DNA of 64,000 nucleotides from an uncultured Spirochaetales bacterium (GCA_949288415.1 CASEKE010000048.1:1-64000), one strand, 5' to 3'. Positions 51,137-60,816 are shown, numbered from the stretch's first letter. Translations and numbers: made by a program. The notes: a model not told the origin generated them from the sequence alone.

Positions 51137-52501
51137 TTAGCAGCCCTTTATCCCGCAGGAGCGCTTCTTCGGAGGAAGAGCGATGATTCTTTCGAGCTCC
51201 GGTTTCTTTTTCAGATTCTCCACGAGCCCTCTTGCACGTGCCTTGTTGACGTAGTCTGGATCTTCGAACGTGTAGTGGAAGTTCGTGTGGATGTCGTATG
51301 TGCCGTTCATAAGAGCGAATGCGTCCTCGGTCATCACGAGCTCCTCGTCGGTCGGGATGACAAAGATCTTGACAGGGGAGGAATCCTTGCTGATGCATGT
51401 CTCCGCATTCCTGCAGTGGCTCAGATCGTTCTTCTCCTTGTCGATTTCTATGCCGAGGTTCTCGAGTCCGATGCAGGAGAGGTATCTGATGTGCTCGCCC
51501 ATCTCTCCGACTCCGGCGGTGAACACGATCGCGTCGACCCGGCCGAGAAGAGCAGAATAGGCTCCTATGTACTTCTTGATTCTGTGCGCCTCCATCTTGA
51601 CGGCAAGCATCGCTTTCGCATTTCCGTTGTCGGCTGCCTGGTGGACGTCCCTTCTGTCACTCATTCCGCACAGTCCCACAAGTCCGCTCTTCTTGTTGAG
51701 GTAGGTATCCATCTCCTGGACCGTGAGTCCTGTATTGTTGCAGATGTAGGGGATGATTGCGGGGTCGATGTCGCCGCTTCTGGAGCCCATCACGAGTCCT
51801 TCGAGCGGAGTCAGACCCATCGACGTGTCTACACAGATGCCATTCTTGACCGCACATGCGGAAGCTCCGTTTCCGATGTGGAGAATGATGACATTGGTGT
51901 CCTTGTTTTCCTTTCCGAGCAGGACGGCCGCTCTCTTTGCGCAGTAGAGATGGCTCGTTCCGTGGAAGCCGTAGCGCCTTACGTTGTACTTCTCGTACCA
52001 CTCGTATGGCAGAGCGTACATGTATGCTTCTTCAGGCATTGTCTGATGCCATGCAGTGTCCATGACGATTGCCTGCGGGACGTTCGGCATGAGCTTCCTT
52101 GCAGCTTCGATTCCCATGATGTTTGCCGGCATGTGGAGCGGTCCGAGAGGAATCACGGTCTTCAGCTTCTCGACGACCTCGTCCGTGATGAGCGTGGATT
52201 TCTTGAAGAGCTCGCCTCCGTGCAGTACCCTGTGGCCCACTGCGCCGATCTCCGAAAGGCTGCTTATGCAACCGTATTTCTCGTCGACGAGCATCTTGAG
52301 GATGAGCTCGATGGCTTCTTTGTGGGTCGGGGAAGAGAACTTGTCGTGGAACTCCTCCTTGCCGCTTGTCTTGTGTTCGATCGTCGAGTATTCGAGACCG
52401 ATTCTTTCAACTACACCTACGGCAAGAACGTCTTTGTTGTCCCAGTCGTATACCTGGTACTTGGCAGATGAGCTGCCGCAATTGAGGGTTAGAATGACCA
52501 T
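51137..52501 (-). CDS. ackA: Acetate kinase
   Basis: The 454-residue enzyme makes ATP from acetyl phosphate, a main fermentative energy step. Diagnostic segments are [55 protein letters not shown] and [13 protein letters not shown]. It is about 50 residues longer than most AckA, with a C-terminal extension ending [10 protein letters not shown] that carries two Cys. AGGAG precedes the ATG. pta is not adjacent. Confidence 0.96.
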   Translation of the reverse strand: MVILTLNCGSSSAKYQVYDWDNKDVLAVGVVERIGLEYSTIEHKTSGKEEFHDKFSSPTHKEAIELILKMLVDEKYGCISSLSEIGAVGHRVLHGGELFKKSTLITDEVVEKLKTVIPLGPLHMPANIMGIEAARKLMPNVPQAIVMDTAWHQTMPEEAYMYALPYEWYEKYNVRRYGFHGTSHLYCAKRAAVLLGKENKDTNVIILHIGNGASACAVKNGICVDTSMGLTPLEGLVMGSRSGDIDPAIIPYICNNTGLTVQEMDTYLNKKSGLVGLCGMSDRRDVHQAADNGNAKAMLAVKMEAHRIKKYIGAYSALLGRVDAIVFTAGVGEMGEHIRYLSCIGLENLGIEIDKEKNDLSHCRNAETCISKDSSPVKIFVIPTDEELVMTEDAFALMNGTYDIHTNFHYTFEDPDYVNKARARGLVENLKKKPELERIIALPPKKRSCGIKGC

Positions 52502-52543
52502 TTATGACTCCTGATTGGTTGTTTTTCGTGATTACAGATAGCA

Positions 52544-52551
52544 ATTATAAC
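52544..52551. promoter_or_regulatory. Overlapping divergent -10 boxes of ackA and the 52604 gene
   Basis: The sequence ATTATAAC gives TATAAT leftward (52549-52544) for ackA and TATAAC rightward (52546-52551) for the barrel gene. The -35 elements are weak. The two promoters overlap and should compete. Confidence 0.45.
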
Positions 52552-52603
52552 ATGGAAAAATCAAAAGGTGTAGACGAGAGAATGCCAAAACGAACTAAGA
52601 AGT

Positions 52604-53611
52604 ATGGGAAAAACAGCGGTCTTCATTCTGCTTTTCGTCTCCTTCGGGCTCCGTGCGGCGTCTCTGGAGCTTTCGATGGGGCAGGTTTCGCTTTCATTCG
52701 AAAACATGGTACTCCTGCCTGCGGAGGATGCGATCTTTCTGGATACGGGAATCCTTCGATACGGACGGTTAGATGCGGGGTCCTTCCTGTCGTTCAGAGA
52801 CGATCCGCACGGGAACGAGGTGAGTCTGGGCGTTTCGGCCTCGTCGGGCAGAAACGGTGAAAAGAGCGGCACCGTCCTCGATCTCGGAAGGTTAGCCCTT
52901 GCATTCTCCATCGAAGACGGTTTCCTGCTTGCAGCCAGCGGCAGTCTGCCGGGATTCGAGGCCGTGGCGTCGATTGAATACGAAAGAGGAGATCCCGGCG
53001 AGTATCTGGCGCCATGGCACGGAAAGGTCGACCATGTGACGGCGACGTTCGGGATGAGAGCAGAGACCGGAAAGGGGAAAAGCCTTTCCTTCTTCTTTTC
53101 CTATAGCCCGCAACTCTCCTGGGCCGGCTTTGTCGCCGTAGGCATCGTCGCTGCGCCGTTTTCCCTCGATGTCAGATACGGTTCGTTCGTCGGGACGCCG
53201 GACGATGGCCTGCTCTCCTACGAGGCGGAGGTGGAAAGGGCCGGGTGCGCCATTTCGTTTTCCGCTGTCTATGGGAGCAGAAGCTTTCAGCCCGGGCGGT
53301 TCAGATCGAAGAAGAGTCTTCTGGAGCTCTCTTTCGACCTCGGGGCACTCGAAGTGTCGAAAAAGACGAGTGCGAGCCTTTCTCGAGCCGGCAGGAGGCA
53401 CTGCTCGTCCGTCTGGACGTTCGACTTCGGCGCGTTCGAGTTCTCCCTGGATTCGGCCTTCGGCTTTCTCATGTCCATGGAACCTGTCGAAGGATTCCGC
53501 GTCGGAGTGGGCGAAAGCGGTCCATATGCCGAGTTCGCATTCTCTTCTGCCAGGATCAGACGCTATTCCTCGGGGCAAACCGATGTGTCAGTCTCGATCG
53601 AATTTCCCTAG
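52604..53611 (+). CDS. Secreted outer-membrane barrel candidate, unknown function
   Basis: The 335-residue protein has a signal peptide (MGKTAVFILLFVSFGLRA-AS) followed by many short amphipathic strands (FAFSSARIRR, YGSFVGTPDD, FDFGAFEFSLDSAFGFLMSM) and ends SVSIEFP with a terminal aromatic residue before Pro. No family recognised. A weak AAGAAG precedes the ATG. Its last 24 bases overlap the convergent murB-like gene. Confidence 0.62.
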   Translation: MGKTAVFILLFVSFGLRAASLELSMGQVSLSFENMVLLPAEDAIFLDTGILRYGRLDAGSFLSFRDDPHGNEVSLGVSASSGRNGEKSGTVLDLGRLALAFSIEDGFLLAASGSLPGFEAVASIEYERGDPGEYLAPWHGKVDHVTATFGMRAETGKGKSLSFFFSYSPQLSWAGFVAVGIVAAPFSLDVRYGSFVGTPDDGLLSYEAEVERAGCAISFSAVYGSRSFQPGRFRSKKSLLELSFDLGALEVSKKTSASLSRAGRRHCSSVWTFDFGAFEFSLDSAFGFLMSMEPVEGFRVGVGESGPYAEFAFSSARIRRYSSGQTDVSVSIEFP

Positions 53612-54487
53612 GAAGCTGACCTGCGGTTCAAGAAGGATACCGGTCCTTTCCAGGACCCGGTTTCTGACGAAGGATATCATTTCCACCAGCTCCGATGCAG
53701 TGCAGCCCGGAAAGGCGAATATGCAGTTGCTCTGGAAAGGGGAGAACTCCGCCCTGAAACCCTGGTATCCTGTCAGTCCTGCGTTCTTTATGACTTCCCT
53801 GGCGCTCATGCCGTCAGGGTCTCTGAATACTTCCCCCACGAAGTTGCATGCAGGTGGGACGAATTTGAGCTCGACGAATCTTTCTTTCTTCATCCTCGCT
53901 TCGGCCGTTCTTTTCGTAGGCTCCAGCTTGAGTGTGACGGAGAGGACTATTTCGTCCGAGCCGATGAAAGACTTCTGATATCCGAAAAGATCCTTGTAGT
54001 CGGGCCTGCGATGTATTCTGCCGTCCATTGTGACGCAGTCGGAATAGAAGTGGTAGTCGGAGATGCTCTTTCCCTGGCTCGATGCATTTACCTTGAGTGC
54101 CGCGGCAATCGTTCCAGGAATGCCCCCGAGCTCCTCGAGACCGGAGAGGTTGTGGTCGATGCCGACGTTTATCACGTCCGAAAGACTTTCTCCGGAGTAT
54201 GCTGTTATGAGGTTCCCCTTGATTGTCATTCCCGTCAGGCGGCGGGTAGACACGAGAAGGCCGTCGATTCCTTCGTCGCTTATTATCACGTGGGTACCGT
54301 CTCCTATGACGCTTACCTTGAGGCCGAGGCGGTAGGCTTCCTCGAGACATCTTATCAGATCGTCCGTGCTCTCAGGCTCGGCATAGTACTGCGCATGTCC
54401 TTTCGTCGCGAAGAAGGTCGCATCGGAAAGATTTTTGTTCTGTTCCAGCTTGAAGCGCGCCTTCGATACTCTTATTGTGCTATCCAT
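53588..54487 (-). CDS. MurB-like FAD protein with substituted catalytic residues
   Basis: The 299-residue protein follows the MurB plan: FAD-binding IGDGTHVIISDEGIDGLLVS (about 61-80), GGIPGTIAAALKVNAS (121-136), FGYQKSFIG (168-176), VGEVFRDPDG (217-226), NAGLTGYQGF and a terminal LEPQVSFLG. MurB reduces enolpyruvyl-UDP-GlcNAc for peptidoglycan. Here the Arg of YRxS is Gln171, the catalytic Ser of GSxFKxP is Glu219 and the terminal catalytic Glu of PEV is Gln289. All three positions are altered, so ordinary activity is doubtful and another MurB may exist. Upstream ATGs at 54493 and 54502 are also possible starts. Confidence 0.75.
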   Translation of the reverse strand: MDSTIRVSKARFKLEQNKNLSDATFFATKGHAQYYAEPESTDDLIRCLEEAYRLGLKVSVIGDGTHVIISDEGIDGLLVSTRRLTGMTIKGNLITAYSGESLSDVINVGIDHNLSGLEELGGIPGTIAAALKVNASSQGKSISDYHFYSDCVTMDGRIHRRPDYKDLFGYQKSFIGSDEIVLSVTLKLEPTKRTAEARMKKERFVELKFVPPACNFVGEVFRDPDGMSAREVIKNAGLTGYQGFRAEFSPFQSNCIFAFPGCTASELVEMISFVRNRVLERTGILLEPQVSFLGKFDRD

Positions 54488-54542
54488 AGACATATGACAC
54501 AAAAAATTGTAACTTTATAAGATAAGCATAGCAAGGAGAAAA

Positions 54543-55952
54543 ATGATGAAGATTTATAACACAATGAGCCGCAGGATCGAAGATTTCGTCCCCATCCACG
54601 AGGGCAAGGTCGGAATGTACTGCTGCGGCCCCACTGTCTATAACTTTGCACATATCGGAAACCTCAGGACGTTCATATTCGAGGACATTCTCAGAAGGAC
54701 CCTTGAGGTCGCAGGATACGAGGTACGGCACGTCATGAACATAACGGACGTCGGTCACCTCACCGGCGACGGGGACGACGGGGAAGACAAGATCAGCAAG
54801 AGGAGCAAGGAGACCGGAAAGACCGTCTGGGATATCGCCGCTTTCTATACCGATGCGTTCCTCAAGGACGAGAAGGCTCTCAACATTGAGCCTCCGGTCG
54901 TCGTTTGCCGGGCAACCGACCACATCGCCGATATGATTGCCATGATCGAGGAGCTCGAGAAGAACGGACACACGTACATAGCCGATGGCAACGTGTACTT
55001 CTCCATAGACTCCATCGACGATTACGGCAAGCTTGCAAGGCTCAACCTCGACGAGCTCATGAGCGGTGCGAGGATCGACGTCGACAGCGCAAAGAAGAAT
55101 CCGAAGGATTTCGTCCTGTGGTTCACGAACTCCAAGTTCAAGGACCAGGCCATGGTCTGGCCGTCCCCATGGGGAGTCGGCTATCCGGGATGGCATATCG
55201 AATGCTCCGCCATGAGCTGCAAATACCTTGGAAAGCACTTCGACATCCACTGCGGAGGGATCGATGCGATCCCGGTCCATCACACGAACGAGATCGCACA
55301 GAGCGAGGCTGCCTCCGGAGAGAAGCCGTGGGTAAAGTACTGGTGCCATGGGGAATTCCTGCTCAACGATACGGGAAAGATGAGCAAGAGCAGCGGCGAG
55401 TTCCTCACGCTCAGCGTGCTAATCTCGAAGGGATACGATCCCCTCGACTACAGATACTTCTGCCTCACGGGGCATTACAGAAGCCAGCTCAAGTACAGCG
55501 AAGAGGCGATGGACCATGCCCGCGCCGCAAGGCAGTCCCTTTTCCAGAAGGTCGCGGAGATGAAGGCTTCCGCATCCCCGTCCTCGGAGATTTCCGGCAA
55601 GGCGGAAGAGTACCTCAAGGAATTCGACGATGCGATGATGAACGACCTTCGTGCACCGCAGGCCCTCGGCAGGCTTTGGACGATGATGAAGGATCAGAGC
55701 GTCTCGGACGCGGACAAGCTTGCCGTCCTGATTAAGATGGACAGGATACTTGGTCTGGGGCTCGACAAGATCGAGGCTGCGGGCGAGAGCAAGGTCGGAG
55801 GACCGGAGGAATGGGCACTCGTGGAGAAGAGGGCGGAGGCCAAGAAGAACCGCGATTTCGCCATTGCCGACAGCATCAGGGCGGAGCTGCTGGAGCGTGG
55901 ATTCGTCGTCAAGGACACTCCGAAGGGACCTGTATTGGAAAAATCCGTGTAA
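54543..55952 (+). CDS. cysS: Cysteinyl-tRNA synthetase
   Basis: The 469-residue class I synthetase charges tRNA-Cys. The zinc Cys and HIGH-like motif are in [17 protein letters not shown], and KMSKSSGEF is the KMSKS loop. Additional zinc ligands lie in the [18 protein letters not shown] region. AAGGAG is followed by tandem ATGs at 54543 and 54546. Length is normal. Confidence 0.97.
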   Translation: MMKIYNTMSRRIEDFVPIHEGKVGMYCCGPTVYNFAHIGNLRTFIFEDILRRTLEVAGYEVRHVMNITDVGHLTGDGDDGEDKISKRSKETGKTVWDIAAFYTDAFLKDEKALNIEPPVVVCRATDHIADMIAMIEELEKNGHTYIADGNVYFSIDSIDDYGKLARLNLDELMSGARIDVDSAKKNPKDFVLWFTNSKFKDQAMVWPSPWGVGYPGWHIECSAMSCKYLGKHFDIHCGGIDAIPVHHTNEIAQSEAASGEKPWVKYWCHGEFLLNDTGKMSKSSGEFLTLSVLISKGYDPLDYRYFCLTGHYRSQLKYSEEAMDHARAARQSLFQKVAEMKASASPSSEISGKAEEYLKEFDDAMMNDLRAPQALGRLWTMMKDQSVSDADKLAVLIKMDRILGLGLDKIEAAGESKVGGPEEWALVEKRAEAKKNRDFAIADSIRAELLERGFVVKDTPKGPVLEKSV

Positions 55953-55979
55953 CCGGTAATTGGGATAATTGTTAAGAAG

Positions 55980-56513
55980 ATGAATATAAAAAGCACGAAT
56001 CGCGAGGATTTCAAGCTTATATATGACCAGAACTACCAGCTGATGATGCAGGTCGTAATGCACATCGTGTACGACATCGATGTAGCGGAGGACCTGGCTC
56101 AGGAGGCGTTTGAGCGGTTCTACGTCAAGGCTATGAGCTTTCCTAGCGAGGACGATGCCAAGTATTGGTTGCTTCGCGTCGCAAAGAACCTGGCGCTCAA
56201 CTACGTCAGGAAGAACAAGAGGGATCTCCAGCTTGTGGAGAAAGTGAAGAAGGTTCCCCAGTTCTCGGTTTCGAGCCGTGACGGATCGGACGAGGTCATC
56301 GACGAGGAGACGAGGAAGGAAGTGAGAAGGGCGATAGAGCTTCTTCCCGAGAATTACCGGATAGTCATCCAACTGAAGGAATTCTCCGGCCTCGACTACG
56401 AAGCAATCGGGCGCGTGCTCGGCATCTCCGAGACGAACGTGAAGGTGAGGGTCCATAGGGCTCGCAAGAAGCTCGAGGAGATCCTCAGGAAGGAGGAATT
56501 GGATGTGTATTGA
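55980..56513 (+). CDS. ECF-type RNA polymerase sigma factor
   Basis: The 177-residue protein has sigma region 2 (DIDVAEDLAQEAFERFYVKA, YWLLRVAKNLALNYVRK) and region 4 (LPENYRIVIQLKEFSGLDYE, AIGRVLGISETNVKVRVHRA). It directs transcription of an envelope or stress regulon. The downstream gene overlaps it by 11 bases and encodes its likely anti-sigma. GATAAT lies 10 bases before the ATG, with AAGAAG between. Confidence 0.94.
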   Translation: MNIKSTNREDFKLIYDQNYQLMMQVVMHIVYDIDVAEDLAQEAFERFYVKAMSFPSEDDAKYWLLRVAKNLALNYVRKNKRDLQLVEKVKKVPQFSVSSRDGSDEVIDEETRKEVRRAIELLPENYRIVIQLKEFSGLDYEAIGRVLGISETNVKVRVHRARKKLEEILRKEELDVY

Positions 56514-57036
56514 CGATCAGATGCTGTCCACGTACATGGACGGGGAGCTCAAGGAGCCCTATGTGAGCCAGGTGAGCGAGCACCTGGAGCACTGCGTAGC
56601 CTGTCGTCAGAGACTTGAGGAATTGAAGAAGCTTTCCCTGAGGATAAGGGAGACGAAGTTTCCCGACGAGCTTCTCGTCCGCAACAAGGACAGGATATAC
56701 GACCTGCTGGACAGCAAGTTCTTCGATGGAGGCAAGAAGAGCTCCTTCTTCCGTCGCAGGATAGAGTTCGGCATGCCGACGCTGATCACGGCCGCCGCCG
56801 CGGTCATATTCATCTTCGTCGGAGGATTCATGTTCTTCGGTTCCAACCAAGGACAGACTGCGGAGATCCTGCCGAGCTTCCAGGTGAACGCGGATCCGCA
56901 GAACGTGCAGTTTGTATCCACGAGGCAGGCAAGCCTGGACGACTACACTCTGGAGGAGATTCTCCAGTACCTCGACAGGAAGGGCTATCAGGTGGACATC
57001 TCGATCAAGGGACTATCCGCAATCGAGGAGGAATGA
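56503..57036 (+). CDS. Membrane-anchored zinc-finger anti-sigma factor
   Basis: The 177-residue protein starts with a ZAS/zf-HC2 anti-sigma domain (MLSTYMDGELKEPYVSQVSE, then HLEHCVACRQRLEEL, with the HxxxC-xx-C ligands). One membrane helix follows (about 92-112, ITAAAAVIFIFVGGFMFFG) and a periplasmic tail of about 65 residues. It should hold the ECF sigma factor inactive until a signal triggers release. The 11-base overlap implies translational coupling. Confidence 0.9.
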   Translation: MCIDDQMLSTYMDGELKEPYVSQVSEHLEHCVACRQRLEELKKLSLRIRETKFPDELLVRNKDRIYDLLDSKFFDGGKKSSFFRRRIEFGMPTLITAAAAVIFIFVGGFMFFGSNQGQTAEILPSFQVNADPQNVQFVSTRQASLDDYTLEEILQYLDRKGYQVDISIKGLSAIEEE

Positions 57037-57053
57037 GAATCTCCGGAAGGACA

Positions 57054-57082
57054 GGCGCACTCTCGGGTGCGTCTTTTTTTCT
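57054..57082 (+). terminator. Terminator of the sigma/anti-sigma operon
   Basis: GGCGCAC (57054-57060) pairs with GTGCGTC (57067-57073) around a 6-base loop, followed by seven T. Confidence 0.85.
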
Positions 57083-57091
57083 CTTCGCATG

Positions 57092-57120
57092 TTGTCTCTT
57101 CCTTCGCGACCCGCTATATT
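57092..57120 (+). promoter_or_regulatory. Promoter of the 57128 gene, leaderless arrangement
   Basis: TTGTCT (57092-57097), a 17-base spacer and TATATT (57115-57120) end 7 bases before the ATG at 57128. Confidence 0.7.
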
Positions 57121-57127
57121 CTAAGGT

Positions 57128-58009
57128 ATGGGAAAGATCGACTTCGACGCGGCGATCGATTATTCGGAGCAGAGGATATCCCGGCTCTTTACACGCCGCA
57201 TAGGAACAATATTCGACAACGAGGCTCTCCTCGAGATCGAGAGGAGGGAGAAGGTGCTGTCCTCCATCAGGCTCTCCCTGGGTGACGAGGACAAGGACAT
57301 CGTGTCTCCCGATGTCGAGATTCTCGATTCCCGCGGCAGAAGAAGCCCTCTCTACAAGCCTCTCTACGACATATACCGCCAGGCTGAGGCCGAGGTCCTC
57401 AACGGTGGAAGGAACACTGCATACAGAAGTTTCCTCAAGAACATAGCAGGCCTCGACGGCGATGATCTGAACGCCGCCCTAAAGGCATTCAGGAGCATCA
57501 GAAAGGAGGCCGACAGGTTCAGCGGGGACGTGTACCGCAACACGGCCGAGCTCTACAGGAGGATGCTGTGTGCGGACGAGCTGGACTTTCTGTACGCGGA
57601 CATATTCGCGCGGCTTGCCGCCTATATCTATCTCATGGAGTCCGACATCCGGTTTGCCGGAATGCCTCTGGAGGTGGAGTTCCTCGCCCACGAAAGCGAG
57701 CACGTGTTGGTACCAGATTCTTCGAGCGATGAGGTCGCTCTGTTCCTGGTCGACTGCATCATATCGGCCATATATCACGCCTCCACGATCATGGATTGGA
57801 TGAGAAGTTCAAGCAGCCTCGCCCGCGACTACCTTTCGACGTTCATCGAGAAGGGCGAGCGGTTCACGACCCGGATGCTATCCGAGAAGCTGAGCATGAG
57901 CGAGGAGGCCGTCAAGCAACTCTTCATCGTCCCAGCAGAGGCATCCGACGGCTTTCTTGTCGCGACAGACTCCAAGGGCAGGGAAGAGTACGTAATACTT
58001 AGGACATAG
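57128..58009 (+). CDS. Helical cytosolic protein, unknown
   Basis: The 293-residue protein is predicted mainly helical, acidic and soluble, with no signal or membrane segment (for example RNTAYRSFLKNIAGLDGDDL and EVALFLVDCIISAIYHASTI). A C-terminal segment (SEKLSMSEEAVKQLFIVP) may form a small winged-helix-like unit. I recognise no family. It lies between a sigma/anti-sigma operon and valS, each separately terminated or promoted. Confidence 0.6.
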   Translation: MGKIDFDAAIDYSEQRISRLFTRRIGTIFDNEALLEIERREKVLSSIRLSLGDEDKDIVSPDVEILDSRGRRSPLYKPLYDIYRQAEAEVLNGGRNTAYRSFLKNIAGLDGDDLNAALKAFRSIRKEADRFSGDVYRNTAELYRRMLCADELDFLYADIFARLAAYIYLMESDIRFAGMPLEVEFLAHESEHVLVPDSSSDEVALFLVDCIISAIYHASTIMDWMRSSSSLARDYLSTFIEKGERFTTRMLSEKLSMSEEAVKQLFIVPAEASDGFLVATDSKGREEYVILRT

Positions 58010-58062
58010 CATTTTCATTTCTTCCTTTCTTTGCTAGAATCTAGCATTGTCAGGAGAGTGAA

Positions 58063-60714
58063 ATGAAAGCTATCGAGCTAGAAAAGGCCTACAACCCCAA
58101 GGACTTCGAGGAGAGGATCTATTCCTACTGGAAGGAAAAGGGCGAATTCGGACCAAAGGAAGGAAAGGAAGGGCATTTCTCCGTCGTCATGCCCCCTCCG
58201 AACGTCACAGGCATCCTCCACATGGGGCATGCTCTCAACAACAGTCTTCAGGATATAATCGTACGCTACCACAGGATGACGGGTGTCCCGACGCTGTGGG
58301 TTCCGGGAACCGACCATGCGGGAATAGCGACGCAGAACGTCGTCGAGCGCCAGCTCAAGAAGGAAGGACTACGCCGCCAGGACCTTGGCCGCGAGAAGTT
58401 CCTCGAGCGCACATGGCTCGTCAAGGAGAAACATCACGACATCATAAAGAGCCAGCTGGAGAAGATGGGATGCTCCTGCGACTGGGAGCATGAGCGGTTC
58501 ACAATGGACGAAGGGCTTTCCCGTGCGGTCAGGGAGGCGTTCGTCACTCTCTACGAGAGAGGACTTATCTACAAGGGCAAGTACCTCGTCAACTACTGCC
58601 CGAAGTGCGGTACGGCGCTCTCGGATGACGAGGTCGAATACGAGAACATGCCCGGCAAGCTCTATCACGTACGATATCCGTATGCCGACGGATCCGGATA
58701 CATCACCGTTGCGACCACGCGTCCGGAGACGATGTTCGGAGACGTCGCAGTTGCCGTCCATCCGGATGACGAGAGATACAAGGCCGTCGTCGGCAAGCTG
58801 CTTCTTCTTCCGTTGACGGACAGGAAGATACCTATCATCGCCGACAGCTTCGTCGACCGCGAATTCGGTACGGGCATGGTGAAGATCACACCTGCGCACG
58901 ACCCCAACGACTGGGAATGCGGAAGAAGAAACAATCTCGAGGCGATAAACATACTCAATCCCGACGGCACGCTCAACGACAACTGTCCGGAAAAGTATCG
59001 CAACCTTCCTGCCGTTGAGGCCCGCGAGCTTGTAGTGGAGGATCTCAGAAAGGATGGCTACCTTATCAAGGAGGAGGAGCATAGCCACGACGTAGGCCAT
59101 TGCTACCGTTGTCATACGGTCATCGAGCCGTATCTTTCCGACCAGTGGTTCGTCCGCATGAGAAGCCTTGCGGACAAGGCTCTCGAGGCGCTCAGAAAGA
59201 GCGACATCGTGTTCTATCCGAAGAGATGGGAGAATACGTATTCGCATTGGATGGAGACTATCCGGGACTGGTGCATATCCCGTCAGCTCTGGTGGGGACA
59301 CAGGATTCCCGTATGGTACTGCAAGGACTGCGGCGAGCAGATCGTGAGCCGCGAGGACGTCTGCAGCTGCCCGAAGTGCAAAAGCACCAACGTCGAGCAG
59401 GACAGCGATGTTCTTGACACCTGGTTCTCTTCATGGCTCTGGCCGTTCTCGACGCTCGGCTGGCCCGACAGCACGGAGGACCTTGCGAGGTTCTTCCCGA
59501 CCAGCACCCTCGTGTCCGCATACGACATCATATTCTTCTGGATTTCCAGAATGATCATGAGCAGCGAGGAGTTCCTCGACAAGGCCCCGTTCAGGGACAT
59601 CGTGATTACGGGCCTCGTACGCGACCGCCAGGGAAGGACGATGAGCAAGAGCCTCGGAAACGGAATCGACCCGCTTGAGATCATCGACCGCTACGGTGCG
59701 GATGCGATGAAGTTCACGCTCTGCTACATGGCTGCCCAGGGACAGGATGTCCTCATCGACATGGATTCCTTCAAGATGGGAAGCCGCTTCGCCAACAAGA
59801 TCTGGAACGCCACGAGATTCCTTCTGATGAATCTCGAGGGAAGGAATCTCGTCAGTATCGAGCCCTCGATGTTCACGACCATGGACAAGTGGATCTACTC
59901 GCGCTTCAACGAGGCCGCACTGGCGATAGAGAAAGCCATGGAGAGCTACCGTTTCAACGATGCTGCCCAGGCTGTGTACAGCTTCTTCTGGAACGATTTC
60001 TGCGACTGGTACATCGAGTCGTCGAAGCAGAGTCTGCTGCATGGAAGCGACGATGAGAAGGACAGGAGGATATCCATCGTCATGGACCTTCTGGAGAAGA
60101 GCATGAGGCTCATGCATCCGTTCCTATCGTTCATCACGGAGGAGATATACCAGAAGCTTCCGAACCACAAAGGGGACGTCATTGTCGCCGAGTATCCGAA
60201 GTACGATCCTGCGATGATCTTCGAGGCAGAGGAGAAGGCCGTCGAGGCGCTCCAGGAGACCATGAGAGTCGTCAGAAATGTCAGAAGCTCCCTTTCGATT
60301 GCGCCTGAGAAGAAGTTCAAGGTCGTACTCCGACCGGGAGAGGGCTTTGCGGCAACGAAGCTCCTCGAAAGCGAGAACGCGTTCGTCTCTTCGCTCCTGG
60401 GAGCCAGCGAGTTCATCGTGGACGAGACCAAGAGCGTCGATGTGGATTCCGCATTCCCTGCCAACGGTAACGGATTCGAGGCGTTCGTTTTCGTCCGCGA
60501 CGCAATCGACGTCGACGGTGAGATCGCCAAGCTCGAGGCGGAGATAAAGAAGGCCGAGAAGAATCTCGAGGCTTGTTTGTCCAAGCTTTCGAACGAGAAT
60601 TTCATGAGCCATGCCAAGAGCGAAGCTATAGCCAAGGAGCAGGCCAAGAAGGCGGAATTCGAGGAGAATGTCAGAAAGTGCAGGGAGCACATCGATCTTC
60701 TCAGGTCGATCTGA
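58063..60714 (+). CDS. valS: Valyl-tRNA synthetase
   Basis: The 883-residue class I enzyme charges tRNA-Val. HIGH is in ILHMGHALNNSLQDI, the editing domain has GTGMVKITPAHDPNDWE, KMSKS is in RQGRTMSKSLGNGIDP, and a C-terminal coiled-coil (about 810-883) is present. The catalytic core includes zinc-like pairs CPKC and CKDC/CPKC. AGGAGAG precedes the ATG, and a TAGAAT box lies at about 58036. Normal length. Confidence 0.97.
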   Translation: MKAIELEKAYNPKDFEERIYSYWKEKGEFGPKEGKEGHFSVVMPPPNVTGILHMGHALNNSLQDIIVRYHRMTGVPTLWVPGTDHAGIATQNVVERQLKKEGLRRQDLGREKFLERTWLVKEKHHDIIKSQLEKMGCSCDWEHERFTMDEGLSRAVREAFVTLYERGLIYKGKYLVNYCPKCGTALSDDEVEYENMPGKLYHVRYPYADGSGYITVATTRPETMFGDVAVAVHPDDERYKAVVGKLLLLPLTDRKIPIIADSFVDREFGTGMVKITPAHDPNDWECGRRNNLEAINILNPDGTLNDNCPEKYRNLPAVEARELVVEDLRKDGYLIKEEEHSHDVGHCYRCHTVIEPYLSDQWFVRMRSLADKALEALRKSDIVFYPKRWENTYSHWMETIRDWCISRQLWWGHRIPVWYCKDCGEQIVSREDVCSCPKCKSTNVEQDSDVLDTWFSSWLWPFSTLGWPDSTEDLARFFPTSTLVSAYDIIFFWISRMIMSSEEFLDKAPFRDIVITGLVRDRQGRTMSKSLGNGIDPLEIIDRYGADAMKFTLCYMAAQGQDVLIDMDSFKMGSRFANKIWNATRFLLMNLEGRNLVSIEPSMFTTMDKWIYSRFNEAALAIEKAMESYRFNDAAQAVYSFFWNDFCDWYIESSKQSLLHGSDDEKDRRISIVMDLLEKSMRLMHPFLSFITEEIYQKLPNHKGDVIVAEYPKYDPAMIFEAEEKAVEALQETMRVVRNVRSSLSIAPEKKFKVVLRPGEGFAATKLLESENAFVSSLLGASEFIVDETKSVDVDSAFPANGNGFEAFVFVRDAIDVDGEIAKLEAEIKKAEKNLEACLSKLSNENFMSHAKSEAIAKEQAKKAEFEENVRKCREHIDLLRSI

Positions 60715-60732
60715 CGATGCTCCGTTCCAAGG

Positions 60733-60757
60733 GAGGACCTTCGGGTCCTCTTTTTTT
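60733..60757 (+). terminator. Terminator of valS
   Basis: GAGGACC (60733-60739) pairs with GGTCCTC (60744-60750) around TTCG, a stable tetraloop, followed by seven T. Confidence 0.9.
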
Positions 60758-60816
60758 ACGATCTTTTCTTTCAATTCCGGCACTGCGGCATTAGAATCGT
60801 CTGTAGGAGACGACAA

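Noticed and set aside
51275..52471. 398-codon frame opposite ackA
   Set aside because: Antisense shadow of a certain acetate kinase gene, with no ribosome binding site or family similarity.
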